DNA of 64,000 nucleotides from Actinoplanes palleronii. GTDB taxonomy: Bacteria; Actinomycetota; Actinomycetes; Mycobacteriales; Micromonosporaceae. Made by a program: the position numbers and the translations under genes. This document shows positions 27,132-35,519 of the stretch, piece by piece; within the stretch, counting starts at the first letter, position 1, and each line of letters begins with the position of its first letter. The stretch lies in NCBI RefSeq assembly GCF_016862315.1, contig NZ_BOMS01000085.1, positions 19,828 through 83,827 of the forward strand, read 5' to 3'. The notes beneath the pieces are model-generated. The model did no database searches and was not told the DNA's origin. It saw only the letters and a list, made by a program, of their open reading frames with translations.

Positions 27132-27301
27132 ACCCGGCGCACCCCGCTGCGTGGGGACTTTCGGCGCGCACCGCACCCCAACTTCACACACAACCCGGCA
27201 CACCCCGCAGCGGGGGGACTTTCGGCGCGCACCGCACCCCAACTTCACACACAACCCGGCGCACCCCGCAGCGTGGGGACTTTCGGCGCGCACCGCACCC
27301 G
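27119..27301. repeat. 61-bp tandem repeat, three copies
   Basis: Three near-identical copies starting AACTTCACACACAACCCGG at 27119, 27180 and 27241, with a strict 61-base period and a few substitutions. Each contains a small CCCC/GGGG hairpin around GCAGCGT. It lies between the convergent S9 peptidase and Clp-N genes. The remaining sequence to 27389 shows no gene. Confidence 0.93.
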
Positions 27302-27389
27302 GAACACGCAACCGGTCAGACGCAGGGGCTGGACAGGACCAGCAGCAGGAAGACGAGCAGCGCGGCGATCCGGCTGGTCATCGCCCGGC

Positions 27390-28145
27390 TCATTCCTCGG
27401 CGGGGAGGCGCTGCTCCAGTCGCTCGATGCGGGCGAGCAGCGGCTGCAGCGCGCTCGCCAGCAACGCCGCCGGGTCAGGGGCCGCGGCGGACGTGGCGCG
27501 CAGCTGCGCATAGCCCGACGCGGCCGCGGTGTTCGCCCGCAGGTGGACATATCCAGCCAGGGCCGAGGCCACCGCCCGGCGGGTCAGCCGCGGCTCGGCG
27601 CCGGCCGCGCGCAGCACCTGGCCGGCCACCCCGTCCGGCTCCGCGACCAGGCCGAGCAGCAGGTGCTCGCAGCCCACGTAGTTGTGCCCCATCCCGACCG
27701 CCTCGGTCACCGCCAGCTCCAGCGCGCCGGCCGCCGGCGTGCTGAAGTGCACGCCCGGACCGGGGCCGGCCACCTCGGCGACCTCCTGCCGGTCCAGGTC
27801 GCGCTGCAGTGCCGGCGGTTCGATCTCGATGGCCCGGAGCACGCTCAGGGACAGGTTGGCGCCCTCCTGGATCATCGCGCCGAGCAGGTGGCCGGTGCCG
27901 ACCGCGGCCGCGCCGCCGGCTCGCTCGACGGCCAACCCCAGCACGGTACGAGCGCGGCCGGTCAGCAGCGGGAATCGCTCCTCGAGGTCGGCGCTGGACA
28001 GCTCGGTCAGGGACGTCTCCCGGATCGCGGTGACCCGGCGCACCGCCTGTTCGAGGGCTCGCTGGCAGATCGCGGAGACCGGGAGGCCGGTCTCCTTGAC
28101 CGCCTCGGCCAGCTCGTCCGGCAGATACACGTTGATCTTCGGCAT
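27390..28145 (-). CDS. RHH-like N-terminus plus double Clp-N domain protein
   Basis: 251 residues. Residues 1-40 (PKINVYLPDELAEAVKETG) look like a ribbon-helix-helix DNA-binding domain, as in CopG or antitoxins. Two Clp N-domain-like repeats follow (about 55-115 and 118-185; VGTGHLLGAMIQE and VGCEHLLLGLVAE), then an Ala-rich tail with a short coiled coil. Clp-N repeats normally recognise substrates or adaptors, and there is no ATPase domain. ATG 28145 has GGAGG eight bases upstream. A DNA-binding Clp adaptor or a peptide-sensing regulator are both possible; an AT-rich dyad in its promoter suggests autoregulation. Confidence 0.78.
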   Translation of the reverse strand: MPKINVYLPDELAEAVKETGLPVSAICQRALEQAVRRVTAIRETSLTELSSADLEERFPLLTGRARTVLGLAVERAGGAAAVGTGHLLGAMIQEGANLSLSVLRAIEIEPPALQRDLDRQEVAEVAGPGPGVHFSTPAAGALELAVTEAVGMGHNYVGCEHLLLGLVAEPDGVAGQVLRAAGAEPRLTRRAVASALAGYVHLRANTAAASGYAQLRATSAAAPDPAALLASALQPLLARIERLEQRLPAEE

Positions 28146-28167
28146 CGCGCACACCTCCACAGCAATT

Positions 28168-28199
28168 GGGGTTACAACTATATACCCCCACAGGGGTTA
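28168..28199. promoter_or_regulatory. Divergent control region with dyad and direct repeat
   Basis: An AT-rich island between the Clp-N gene (minus) and the MFS gene (plus). GGGGT and ACCCC arms flank ACAACTATAT (imperfect dyad, 28168-28188), and GGGGTTA is repeated directly 25 bases apart (28168 and 28193). TATAGT on the minus strand is a good -10 for the Clp-N gene. Candidate operator for the RHH protein. Confidence 0.45.
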
Positions 28200-28288
28200 T
28201 GCGCAGCACCGGCAGTGAGCAGACGCACGTTGCAACCCGGCGACCTGCGGAGAAGGCTGGAAAAGAATCCACGAGTGGAAGGCCCCAC

Positions 28289-29635
28289 ATGTCCCTGCGA
28301 CCCGGAGCCCGGGCCTGGGCGGTGTGGGCCGCCGGCCTCGCCGCGTACACCGTCGCCGTCCTGCACCGCACCTCACTGGGCGTCGCCGGGCTGGACGCGC
28401 AGCAGCGATTCGACGTCAGCGCCGGCACCCTGGCGAGCTTCGCGGTGCTGCAGCTGCTCGTCTACGCCGGCCTGCAGATCCCGGTCGGGCTGCTGCTCGA
28501 CCGATTCGGATCACTGCGGTTGGTGGTGTGCGGCGGGCTGGTGATGGCCGCCGGGCAGACCCTGATGGCGTTCTCCGACGGGATCACCGGTGCCGTGTTC
28601 GCCCGGGTGCTGGTCGGTGCCGGCGACGCGATGACCTTCATCAGCGTGCTGCGGCTGGTCCCGCGCTGGTTCCCGCCCCGGCGCGTGCCGGTGCTGACCC
28701 AGATGACCGGGCTGGTGGGGCAACTGGGCCAGATCGTCTCCGCCGTACCCCTGGCCGCTCTTCTTGCCGGGCCTGGCTGGACCACCGCCTTCCTCGGCGC
28801 CGCCGGCACCGGATTCTTCGTCTCGCTGGTGGCCTTCGCCGCGCTGCGGGACACCCCGGAGCGGCGCTTCAGCAGTGGCACCGCGGTCAACCTGCGGCAG
28901 CTCGGCACCGACCTGGGCGACGCCTGGCGGCACCCGGGCACCCGGCTCGGGCTGTGGACGCACTTCACCACCCAGTTCACCGGCACGGTGTTCGCCCTGA
29001 TGTGGGGCATCCCGTTCCTGATCGCCGGCGAGGGGCTGACCCGCGGCGAGGCCGGATCGCTGCTGACCATCTTCGTGATCACCGGGATGGCCGCCGGGCC
29101 GGTGCTCGGCACCCTGGTGCAGCGCTACCCGCTGCGCCGGTCGCTGCTGGTGCTCGGCATCGTCGCGATCAACCTGGGCGCGTGGGCGCTGGTCCTGCTC
29201 TGGCCGGGGCGGGCCCCGCTGCCGGTGCTGGTCCTGCTGGTGGTCGCACTCGGCTCGGGCGGGCCGGGCTCGATGATCGGTTTCGACTACGCCCGCAGCT
29301 TCAACCCACCGCACCGGCTCGGCACCGCGACCGGCGTCGTGAACGTCGGCGGTTTCGTCGCCTCACTGGTGACCATCGAGCTGATCGGCCTGATCCTGGA
29401 CGCCCGGACGGGTGGCAGTGCCGACTATCACATCGCCGATTTCCGGATCGCGATGTCGGTGCAGTTCGTGGTCGCCGCGGTCGGCCTGGCGGGCATTCTG
29501 CGCAATCGGCGGCTGGCCCGACGCCTGCTCGAGGAGGAGGAAGGCATCGTCATCCGGCCCTTGCGGGTGGTGCTGGCCGAGCGGCGGAGTTTAGCCGCCA
29601 GCCGTGCGGTAAAGGCTGAGGGCTGGCACGACTGA
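28289..29635 (+). CDS. MFS transporter
   Basis: 448 residues, about 12 predicted membrane helices. The loop LLLDRFGSLRLVVCGG between helices 2 and 3 matches the major-facilitator motif A region. Substrate unknown. ATG 28289 has GGAAGG six bases upstream. The C-terminus is a basic cytoplasmic tail. Ten bases separate it from the next small membrane-protein gene, so they probably share a transcript. Confidence 0.88.
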   Translation: MSLRPGARAWAVWAAGLAAYTVAVLHRTSLGVAGLDAQQRFDVSAGTLASFAVLQLLVYAGLQIPVGLLLDRFGSLRLVVCGGLVMAAGQTLMAFSDGITGAVFARVLVGAGDAMTFISVLRLVPRWFPPRRVPVLTQMTGLVGQLGQIVSAVPLAALLAGPGWTTAFLGAAGTGFFVSLVAFAALRDTPERRFSSGTAVNLRQLGTDLGDAWRHPGTRLGLWTHFTTQFTGTVFALMWGIPFLIAGEGLTRGEAGSLLTIFVITGMAAGPVLGTLVQRYPLRRSLLVLGIVAINLGAWALVLLWPGRAPLPVLVLLVVALGSGGPGSMIGFDYARSFNPPHRLGTATGVVNVGGFVASLVTIELIGLILDARTGGSADYHIADFRIAMSVQFVVAAVGLAGILRNRRLARRLLEEEEGIVIRPLRVVLAERRSLAASRAVKAEGWHD

Positions 29636-29645
29636 AAGGGGGCAC

Positions 29646-30362
29646 ATGACTGAGCACGCGCACCACCGGGTCTGGTCCGGTATCGACATCCCGAAGACCA
29701 TCGCCGGCACTCTGGCCGCGGTCTCCGCGGCAGTGGTCGGTTCGTTCCTCGGCGTGGCCGGCACACTGATCGGCGCGGCCGTGGCCAGTCTGATCAGCTC
29801 GGTGGGCACCGAGATCTACCACCGGTATCTGGAACGGGGCACGAAGAAGCTGCAGACCGCGTTCGTGACCGCGCCGGCCGCCGTCGGGACACCCGAGGTG
29901 GCCGCGGCACCGCAGCCGCCGTCCGACGAGCCGGCACCGGCCCGGCAGATCCGCTGGAAGCGGATCTCGCTGGTGGCCGCGTCGCTCTTCGTGCTCGCGA
30001 TGGGCACGCTCACCGCGGCCGAGTTGCTGGCCGGACGGTCCGCGGCGGACGCCACCGGCGGCAAGTCCGGCGGCGCGCCGACCGTGTTCAACTGGACCGG
30101 CAACGACTCGTCGAGCGACGCGGACACCGACAAGCCGGCTCCGGCGTCGTCCACGACACCGGCCGGAGCCGACCCGAGCACGGAACCGGCCGCCGAGCCG
30201 AGCTCGCAGCCGGACCAGGGCACCGCGACCACGGCGCCGGCCGACCCCGGTACGGCCACCACCGAACCGGCCGCGGAGCCGACCACGGAGGCGCCGGCCG
30301 AGCCGGAACCGACCACCGGGGCCGACACCGATCAGGGCACCGCGGAACTGCCGGAGCAATAG
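29646..30362 (+). CDS. Hypothetical two-helix membrane protein with acidic Pro/Thr tail
   Basis: 238 residues, not recognised. Residues about 15-55 form a Gly/Ala/Val-rich hydrophobic hairpin, a second helix spans about 112-130 (ISLVAASLFVLAMGTLTAAE), and the remaining ~105 residues are a low-complexity Thr/Pro/Glu/Ala tail probably outside the cell. AAAGGGGG precedes the ATG. The tail composition resembles cell-wall-spanning linkers, but no anchoring motif is present. Confidence 0.75.
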   Translation: MTEHAHHRVWSGIDIPKTIAGTLAAVSAAVVGSFLGVAGTLIGAAVASLISSVGTEIYHRYLERGTKKLQTAFVTAPAAVGTPEVAAAPQPPSDEPAPARQIRWKRISLVAASLFVLAMGTLTAAELLAGRSAADATGGKSGGAPTVFNWTGNDSSSDADTDKPAPASSTTPAGADPSTEPAAEPSSQPDQGTATTAPADPGTATTEPAAEPTTEAPAEPEPTTGADTDQGTAELPEQ

Positions 30363-30376
30363 GAAGGGATCGAGGA

Positions 30377-30892
30377 ATGGACGCGAAGGGTCTTCTCGAG
30401 GACGCGTACGGCCGCCTGCCCGACCTGGTCGGCACGGCGATCCGCGGCCTCACCCCGGAGCAGCTCCGCTGGGCGCCGCAGCCCGGCGCCAACTCGATCG
30501 GCTGGCTGGTCTGGCACCTCACCCGGGTGCAGGACAGCCACCTCGCCGAGGTGCTCGGCGCCGAGCAGGTCTACGTCGACGGCGGGTGGGCGGCCCGGTT
30601 CGGCCGCAAGCCCGACCCGTCCGACACCGGGTACGCCCACACGGCCGCCCACACGGCCGCCGACGTGGCCGCCGTCGTCCCGGAGAGCTCCGAGGCGCTG
30701 ACCGATTACTACCAGGCCGTGCACGAACGCACGATGGTCTACCTGGGTGGTCTCACCGACGCCGAGCTGGACCGGGTCGTCGACCGGAGATGGAATCCGC
30801 CGGTCACCCTCGGCGCCCGGCTGATCAGCGTGTACGACGACGACGCCCAGCACGCCGGCCAGGCCGCGTACGTCCGGGGCCTGCTCCCCTGA
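30377..30892 (+). CDS. DinB/DUF664 family protein
   Basis: 171 residues, a four-helix DinB-fold protein of the DUF664 group. WHLTRVQDSHL and the C-terminal DDDAQHAGQAAYVRG carry the conserved histidines that bind a divalent metal in this fold. Relatives use mycothiol or bacillithiol in thiol-transfer reactions; the substrate here is unknown. It follows the membrane protein by 14 bases in the same direction. Confidence 0.85.
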   Translation: MDAKGLLEDAYGRLPDLVGTAIRGLTPEQLRWAPQPGANSIGWLVWHLTRVQDSHLAEVLGAEQVYVDGGWAARFGRKPDPSDTGYAHTAAHTAADVAAVVPESSEALTDYYQAVHERTMVYLGGLTDAELDRVVDRRWNPPVTLGARLISVYDDDAQHAGQAAYVRGLLP

Positions 30893-30933
30893 CCGTATGA
30901 CACCTGTCAGCGGCTGATCGACGTCGATGGGGC

Positions 30934-30945
30934 TAGCGTCGGGGC
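30934..30945 (+). promoter_or_regulatory. Putative leaderless -10 of the methyltransferase gene
   Basis: TAGCGT (30934-30939) followed by six bases and the ATG at 30946; no ribosome-binding site is visible. Confidence 0.45.
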
Positions 30946-31809
30946 ATGGTGGAATACCGAGCCAGCCAGACCGCGGTCCTGGTCGCCCAGGGACGGGCCG
31001 CCGCACACGAGCGGCTCGCCCCGGGACGGTTCACCGATCCGACCGCGCGGGCGCTGCTGCGTGACGACGAGCTGACCACCGTCGATCTGGTCCGCCGGGA
31101 CGAACCACCCGCGGACTGGACCGGCCGGGTCACGTACGAGATGGTGCGGCGCTGCGCCGAGATGATGGTGCCGCGGACCGTGGCGATCGACGCGGCGATG
31201 CGGGAACGGCGTACCCCTCAGGTTGTCATTCTCGGCGCGGGCCTGGACGGACGCGCCTGGCGGATGCCGGAGCTGGCCGCCGCGGACGTCTACGAGGTCG
31301 ATCAGCCCGCCTCCCAGCAGGACAAACGGGAGCGCTCGGGCATCCTCGACGGCAAGCCGCCGGTGTTCGTGCCGGTGGACTTCGAACAGGACCGGCTCGG
31401 CGACGCGCTCGCCGCGGCCGGTCACCGCGCCGCCGCGACGACCTGGGTGTGGGAGGGCGTGGTGCCGTACCTGACCCCGGAGCAGGTGGACACCACGGTG
31501 CGGGCGGTCGCCGCGCTCTCCCCGCCCGGCAGCCGCCTGATCATCAGCTATCAGGCCCGGTCGGGGCGGGCGCGGGTCGGCCGGCTGGTGGCGCACTCGA
31601 TGGCGAGGGTCACCGGGCACGTCAGTCCGTGGGCCGCCGAGCCGTGGCGGTCGGCGTGGACCCCGCCGGGGCTGGCCGGGCTGCTGCAGCGGCACGGCTT
31701 CACCGTGCTCCGCGACGACAACCTGCTCGACCTGGCCGCCGGTCTGCTGCCGGCGACTCCGCGCACCGTCTCGTTCCGCTCCGGCCGGATCGCGGTCGCC
31801 GACATCTGA
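30946..31809 (+). CDS. SAM-dependent methyltransferase (TIGR00027/LCMT-like)
   Basis: 287 residues. VVILGAGLDGRAWRM is the SAM-binding loop of the class I methyltransferase group related to leucine carboxyl methyltransferase, large in actinobacteria. VYEVDQPASQQDKRE carries the acidic residue that contacts the SAM ribose, and WVWEGVVPYLTPE is the family signature. Substrate unknown. The message is probably leaderless. A 53-base hairpin begins ten bases after its stop and should end transcription. Confidence 0.87.
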   Translation: MVEYRASQTAVLVAQGRAAAHERLAPGRFTDPTARALLRDDELTTVDLVRRDEPPADWTGRVTYEMVRRCAEMMVPRTVAIDAAMRERRTPQVVILGAGLDGRAWRMPELAAADVYEVDQPASQQDKRERSGILDGKPPVFVPVDFEQDRLGDALAAAGHRAAATTWVWEGVVPYLTPEQVDTTVRAVAALSPPGSRLIISYQARSGRARVGRLVAHSMARVTGHVSPWAAEPWRSAWTPPGLAGLLQRHGFTVLRDDNLLDLAAGLLPATPRTVSFRSGRIAVADI

Positions 31810-31818
31810 CCGCGCGCC

Positions 31819-31871
31819 GGCTGGGCCTCAGGGGTGCTTCCGCGCCCTGGAGGCACCCCTGACAACCAGCC
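31819..31871. repeat. 53-bp hairpin element between convergent genes
   Basis: Palindrome opening GGCTGGGCCTCAGGGGTGC and closing GCACCCCTGACAACCAGCC. It separates the convergent methyltransferase (stop at 31809) and SRPBCC (stop at 31881) genes and fills most of the gap, so it probably works as a two-way terminator. Confidence 0.88.
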
Positions 31872-31880
31872 GGAACCCCG

Positions 31881-32288
31881 TCAGACCGCGCTTTCCAGGA
31901 CCGCTTTCATCTCCAGGATGCCGCGTTCCACGCGGGCCCGGACCGCGGGCGCGAGGGCGTGCGGGAGGACGTCGGTGGTCCAGACGACTTTGGTACGACC
32001 TTCTGCCGCCTCCACCACCTGGAACGCGGCCTGGTGATACGTCAGCGGCATGGCCTGGCCCTCGACCACCGAGTAGGCCATCCGCCGCAACTCGTGGTCG
32101 ATCGCGATGATCAGCTCGCGGATCCGCGCGCCGTTCGGCATGGTCAGGATCCGGAAATCGCCGTCGAGCTCGGCGGCTGCCACCCGGCCGGGCAGCAGCC
32201 GCTCGTGCACCGCGCCCACGTCGGCGATCGCGTCCCAGACACGCGCGGCGGGCACCTCGACGAACGTCTCCACAGCAACAGTGGCCAC
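31881..32288 (-). CDS. SRPBCC (polyketide cyclase/START-like) family protein
   Basis: 135 residues with the helix-grip opening ETFVEVPAARVWDAIADVGAVHERL and the C-terminal long helix (VRARVERGILEMKAVLESA). Such proteins bind small hydrophobic ligands or act as cyclases or antitoxin-like partners. Ligand unknown. Its ATG lies two bases downstream of the histidine kinase coding region, so it is the last gene of the kinase/reductase operon. Confidence 0.85.
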   Translation of the reverse strand: MATVAVETFVEVPAARVWDAIADVGAVHERLLPGRVAAAELDGDFRILTMPNGARIRELIIAIDHELRRMAYSVVEGQAMPLTYHQAAFQVVEAAEGRTKVVWTTDVLPHALAPAVRARVERGILEMKAVLESAV

Positions 32289-32290
32289 GT

Positions 32291-33757
32291 CTACGCCGAG
32301 GCCGGCTCGCTCAGCGGCAACCGGACCAGGAACCGGGTGTCCCCCGGCGCCGACTGCAGCGACAGGTCACCACCGTGCCCGTTCACCACGATCCGGTACG
32401 AGATGTCCAGGCCCAGCCCGGTCCCCTCGCCCACCGGCTTGGTGGTGAAGAACGGCTCGAACACCCGCTTCTTGATCTCGTCCGGCACCCCCGGCCCGGA
32501 GTCGCCGACCGAGACCACGACCCGCTCGTCCTCCTGGTACGTCCGGATGGTCAGCGTGCCCGCCCCGGACATCGCCTGCACCGCGTTGTCGATCAGGTTC
32601 GTCCACACCTGGTTCAGCTCGGCCGGGTGGACCGGGATCTGCGGCAGCGTCCGGTCGTAGTCCTTGACCACCCGGATCCCGTCGCCGATCTTGTGCGCGA
32701 GCATCACCAGGGTGCTGTCCAGCCCGGTGTGCACGTCGATCCACTGGTGCGCCGAGCGGTCCACGTGCGAGTACTGCTTCGCCGCGTTGACCAGCGACGA
32801 CACCCGGCCGGTGGCGTCCTCGATGTCGCTCATCAGCTGCTCGGTCTCCAGCGCGTACCCGATCCAGTGGATCGCCTGGTCGAGCAGCTCCGGCGAGGCC
32901 AGCCGGTCCTGGATCTCGGTGAGGCAGTCGACGTCGATGCCACCCTGCGCGAAGACCGGCGCGACGTCCCAGCCACCGGTGACCCCGTGCTCGTCCATCC
33001 AGTCGCCGAGCTCGTCCTCCCGGTCGGCGGTCTGCATCGCGGTCAGCGACGGCGCCTTGGCGGCCCGCTCGATGACCTCCTCCTGCAGCTCGAGCAGCTG
33101 CATCAGCCGGTCCGGGGCGACCTTGCCGGCGGCCAGCTTGCCGAGCTTCATCCGCATCCCGGCGACCCGCTGGCGCAGCGCGCCGGTGGCCCGGGAGGCG
33201 GCCGCGGCCGGGTTGTTCAGCTCGTGCATCAGCCCGGCGGAGAGCGCGCCGAGGGCCTGCAGCCGCTGCCGTTCCCCGATCACCGCCTGCGAGCTGCGCA
33301 TCCCCAGGGTCAGGCCCTCGAGCAGGTGGATCGCCATCGGGAACCACTCGCGCATCAGCCACCCGAAGTCGGCCGCGGAGAGCGTGAAGAACTCGCTGTC
33401 GGAGAGCGCCCGCATCGACGCCATGTAGCGCTGCGGCACGCCGTCGTCGCGCAGGTAGGCGGTGGTCGCGCCCATGTAGACGCCGCGCTGCTCGGTGCGG
33501 ACCGTCTGGACGTCGTCCTGACCGACCCGGCGGGTCAGCGCGACGGTGCCGGTGAGCAGCACGAAGAACTGCTCGGCCGGGTCGCCCTCGCGCAGCACCA
33601 GGCCGCCGCCGGCCACCCGCTGGGTGCAGCCGTGCTCGGCGATCCAGGTCAGCTGCTCGTCGGTGAGTTTCTCGAAGAGGAACAGCGACCGCAGGTCCTC
33701 GGCGGTGAGCCGGCCGGGCTCACAGGGTTCCAGGTGGATCTCTTCGGGTTCGGTCAT
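32291..33757 (-). CDS. Sensor histidine kinase with N-terminal cyclic-nucleotide-binding domain
   Basis: 488 residues, no membrane segment. Residues about 20-145 are a cNMP-binding/Crp-type beta-roll (ILREGDPAEQFFVLLTGTVAL-like text), followed by a dimerisation region with phospho-acceptor H178 (LMHELNNPAAA) and an HATPase domain (N box WTNLIDNAVQAM, G1 GDSGPGVP, G2 EGTGLGLDI). It should sense an intracellular ligand or redox state and phosphorylate the receiver of the neighbouring REC-reductase fusion; pairing is inferred from adjacency. ATG 33757 overlaps the stop of a 30-codon ORF (ATGA). Longer upstream starts belong to other frames. Confidence 0.9.
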   Translation of the reverse strand: MTEPEEIHLEPCEPGRLTAEDLRSLFLFEKLTDEQLTWIAEHGCTQRVAGGGLVLREGDPAEQFFVLLTGTVALTRRVGQDDVQTVRTEQRGVYMGATTAYLRDDGVPQRYMASMRALSDSEFFTLSAADFGWLMREWFPMAIHLLEGLTLGMRSSQAVIGERQRLQALGALSAGLMHELNNPAAAASRATGALRQRVAGMRMKLGKLAAGKVAPDRLMQLLELQEEVIERAAKAPSLTAMQTADREDELGDWMDEHGVTGGWDVAPVFAQGGIDVDCLTEIQDRLASPELLDQAIHWIGYALETEQLMSDIEDATGRVSSLVNAAKQYSHVDRSAHQWIDVHTGLDSTLVMLAHKIGDGIRVVKDYDRTLPQIPVHPAELNQVWTNLIDNAVQAMSGAGTLTIRTYQEDERVVVSVGDSGPGVPDEIKKRVFEPFFTTKPVGEGTGLGLDISYRIVVNGHGGDLSLQSAPGDTRFLVRLPLSEPASA

Positions 33758-33846
33758 GGCTGGGCCAGCCTTGTCATGCCCTCGTGGCCCTCGCCTGCGA
33801 GGTCGTTGTTCGGCACCAGGAAGTGCCGCTCGGTGCAGTCGGTCAT
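33754..33846 (-). CDS. Possible 30-residue ORF between reductase and kinase
   Basis: ATG 33846 begins two bases after the reductase stop and the frame ends in a TGA that overlaps the kinase ATG. The product starts MTDCTERHFLVPNNDL and has no recognisable domain. Precise fit between two coupled genes suggests it is translated, either as a coupling leader or a microprotein. In related operons I recall a small UBP-type zinc-finger gene at this place, but this peptide is not one. Confidence 0.4.
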   Translation of the reverse strand: MTDCTERHFLVPNNDLAGEGHEGMTRLAQP

Positions 33847-33848
33847 GA

Positions 33849-35507
33849 CTATTGCGCCTCCAGGTAACGATGCACCAGCGCGACGGCCATCGCGCCCTCA
33901 CCGACCGCCGAGGCCACCCGTTTGATCGAGTTGGCCCGGACGTCGCCGGCGGCGAAGATGCCGGGAACACTGCTCTCCAGATAGAACGGATCGCGGTCGC
34001 GATCCCATCCCCGCGGACGGTCCCCGTTCGCAAGAAGATCCGATCCGGTACGGATGAAGCCCTTTCCGTCCCGTGCCACCGCGTCACCCAGCCAGTCGGT
34101 GCGCGGTTCGGCCCCGATGAAGACGAACAGGTAGCCGCACTCGACGGTGGCCTTCGTGCCGTCCTTGCTGTCGCAGATGGTGATCGCCTGCAGGTGCCCG
34201 TCGCCGAGCGCCCCGATCACCTCGCAGCGGGTACGCACCTCGATGTTCTCCACCCGGGCCAGCTGCTGGATCAGGTAGTACGACATCGACGACTCCAGCG
34301 AGTCGCCGCGGACCAGCAGGGTGACCCGGCGCGCGTACTTCGCGAAGAAGAGCGCGGCCTGCCCGGCCGAGTTCGCGCCGCCGACGATGTACACGTCGGT
34401 GCCGGAACACGCCGGCCCCTCGGTGGCGGCCGAGCCGTAGAACACCCCGGAACCGGTCAGGCCGGCGACCCCGTCGGCCAGCAACGGGCGGTAGGAGACC
34501 CCGGTGGCCAGCAGGATCGCGTGCGCGGAGACCTCGCCGCCGTCGGCGAACGTCAGCGTACGAGCGGACCCGTCGGCCCGGAGCCCGACCACCTCGCGGG
34601 TGTTGAGCGTCTCGGCGGCGAACTTGTCGGCCTGCCGCCGGGCCCGGTCGGTCAGCTGGGCCCCGGAGATCCCGTCCGGGAAGCCCAGGTAGTTCTCGAT
34701 CCGCGAGCTCTGCCCGGCCTGCCCGCCGACCGCCTGCCGCTCGATCAGCAACGTCTTGAGGCCCTCGGAGCCGCCGTAGACGGCCGCGCCCAGCCCGGCC
34801 GGGCCACCGCCCACGATGATCAGGTCGTAGAAGTCCCGGCCCGGGTTGGTGGAGAGCCCGGCCGCCTCGGCGACCTCCTGCACGGTCGGCTGGGACAGCG
34901 CCCGCCCGTCCGCGGTCACCACCAGCGGGACCGACTCCGGACCGGCCCCGGCCGCCTCCAGCAGCCGGCGGCCCTCCGGCTCGTCCGCGCCGAAATACCG
35001 GTACGGCACCAGGTTGCGGGCGAGGAAGTCGCGGATCTGGAACGACGGCTCGCTCCACCGGTGCCCGACCACCCGGATGTCCAGTTGCTCCTGGTCACCG
35101 GTCGCCTGCCACGCGTCCAGCAGCGCGTCCAGCACCGGGTAGAGCTTCTCCTCCGGCGGGTCCCACGGCTTGAGCAGGTAGTGGTCGACGTCGACCACGT
35201 TGATCGCCTGGATCGCGGCGTCGGTGTCGGCATACGCGGTCAGCAGCGCCCGCCGCGCGTGCGGGAACAGGTCCATCGCCTGCTCCAGGAAGTCGATGCC
35301 GTTCATCTGCGGCATCCGGTAGTCGGCGAGCATGACGGCGACCCGTCCGCCACGCAATTTCAATTCCTTCAGTACGTCGAGCGCGTCGCCGGCCGAACTC
35401 GCCCGGATGATCCGGTACTTGTCGCCGTAACGGCGGCGCAGGTCACGCGCGATGGCGCGGGAGACCGAGGGGTCGTCGTCGACGGTGAGGATCGCGGGTT
35501 GGCCCAT
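33849..35507 (-). CDS. Response regulator fused to thioredoxin-reductase-like FAD oxidoreductase
   Basis: 552 residues. A receiver domain (phospho-acceptor D62 in MLADYRMPQMNG; KPW near 110) is joined through a thioredoxin/glutaredoxin-like module (about 140-220) to a two-Rossmann pyridine-nucleotide-disulfide oxidoreductase (FAD site LIIVGGGPAGLGAAVYGGS, NADPH site VYIVGGANSAGQ). The position where thioredoxin reductase has its redox CxxC reads EGPACSGTD, so the canonical disulfide is missing. It may move electrons without a dithiol, or bind flavin and NADPH as a sensor. It lies in an operon with a kinase and, 12 bases upstream, an NAD kinase fusion that could make its NADPH. Confidence 0.9.
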   Translation of the reverse strand: MGQPAILTVDDDPSVSRAIARDLRRRYGDKYRIIRASSAGDALDVLKELKLRGGRVAVMLADYRMPQMNGIDFLEQAMDLFPHARRALLTAYADTDAAIQAINVVDVDHYLLKPWDPPEEKLYPVLDALLDAWQATGDQEQLDIRVVGHRWSEPSFQIRDFLARNLVPYRYFGADEPEGRRLLEAAGAGPESVPLVVTADGRALSQPTVQEVAEAAGLSTNPGRDFYDLIIVGGGPAGLGAAVYGGSEGLKTLLIERQAVGGQAGQSSRIENYLGFPDGISGAQLTDRARRQADKFAAETLNTREVVGLRADGSARTLTFADGGEVSAHAILLATGVSYRPLLADGVAGLTGSGVFYGSAATEGPACSGTDVYIVGGANSAGQAALFFAKYARRVTLLVRGDSLESSMSYYLIQQLARVENIEVRTRCEVIGALGDGHLQAITICDSKDGTKATVECGYLFVFIGAEPRTDWLGDAVARDGKGFIRTGSDLLANGDRPRGWDRDRDPFYLESSVPGIFAAGDVRANSIKRVASAVGEGAMAVALVHRYLEAQ

Positions 35508-35519
35508 GGGTCGTTACCT

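Noticed and set aside
27119..27301. 61-base repeats considered as a replication origin or iteron array
   Set aside because: No Rep gene, DnaA boxes or AT-rich segment nearby; GC-rich repeats between convergent genes.
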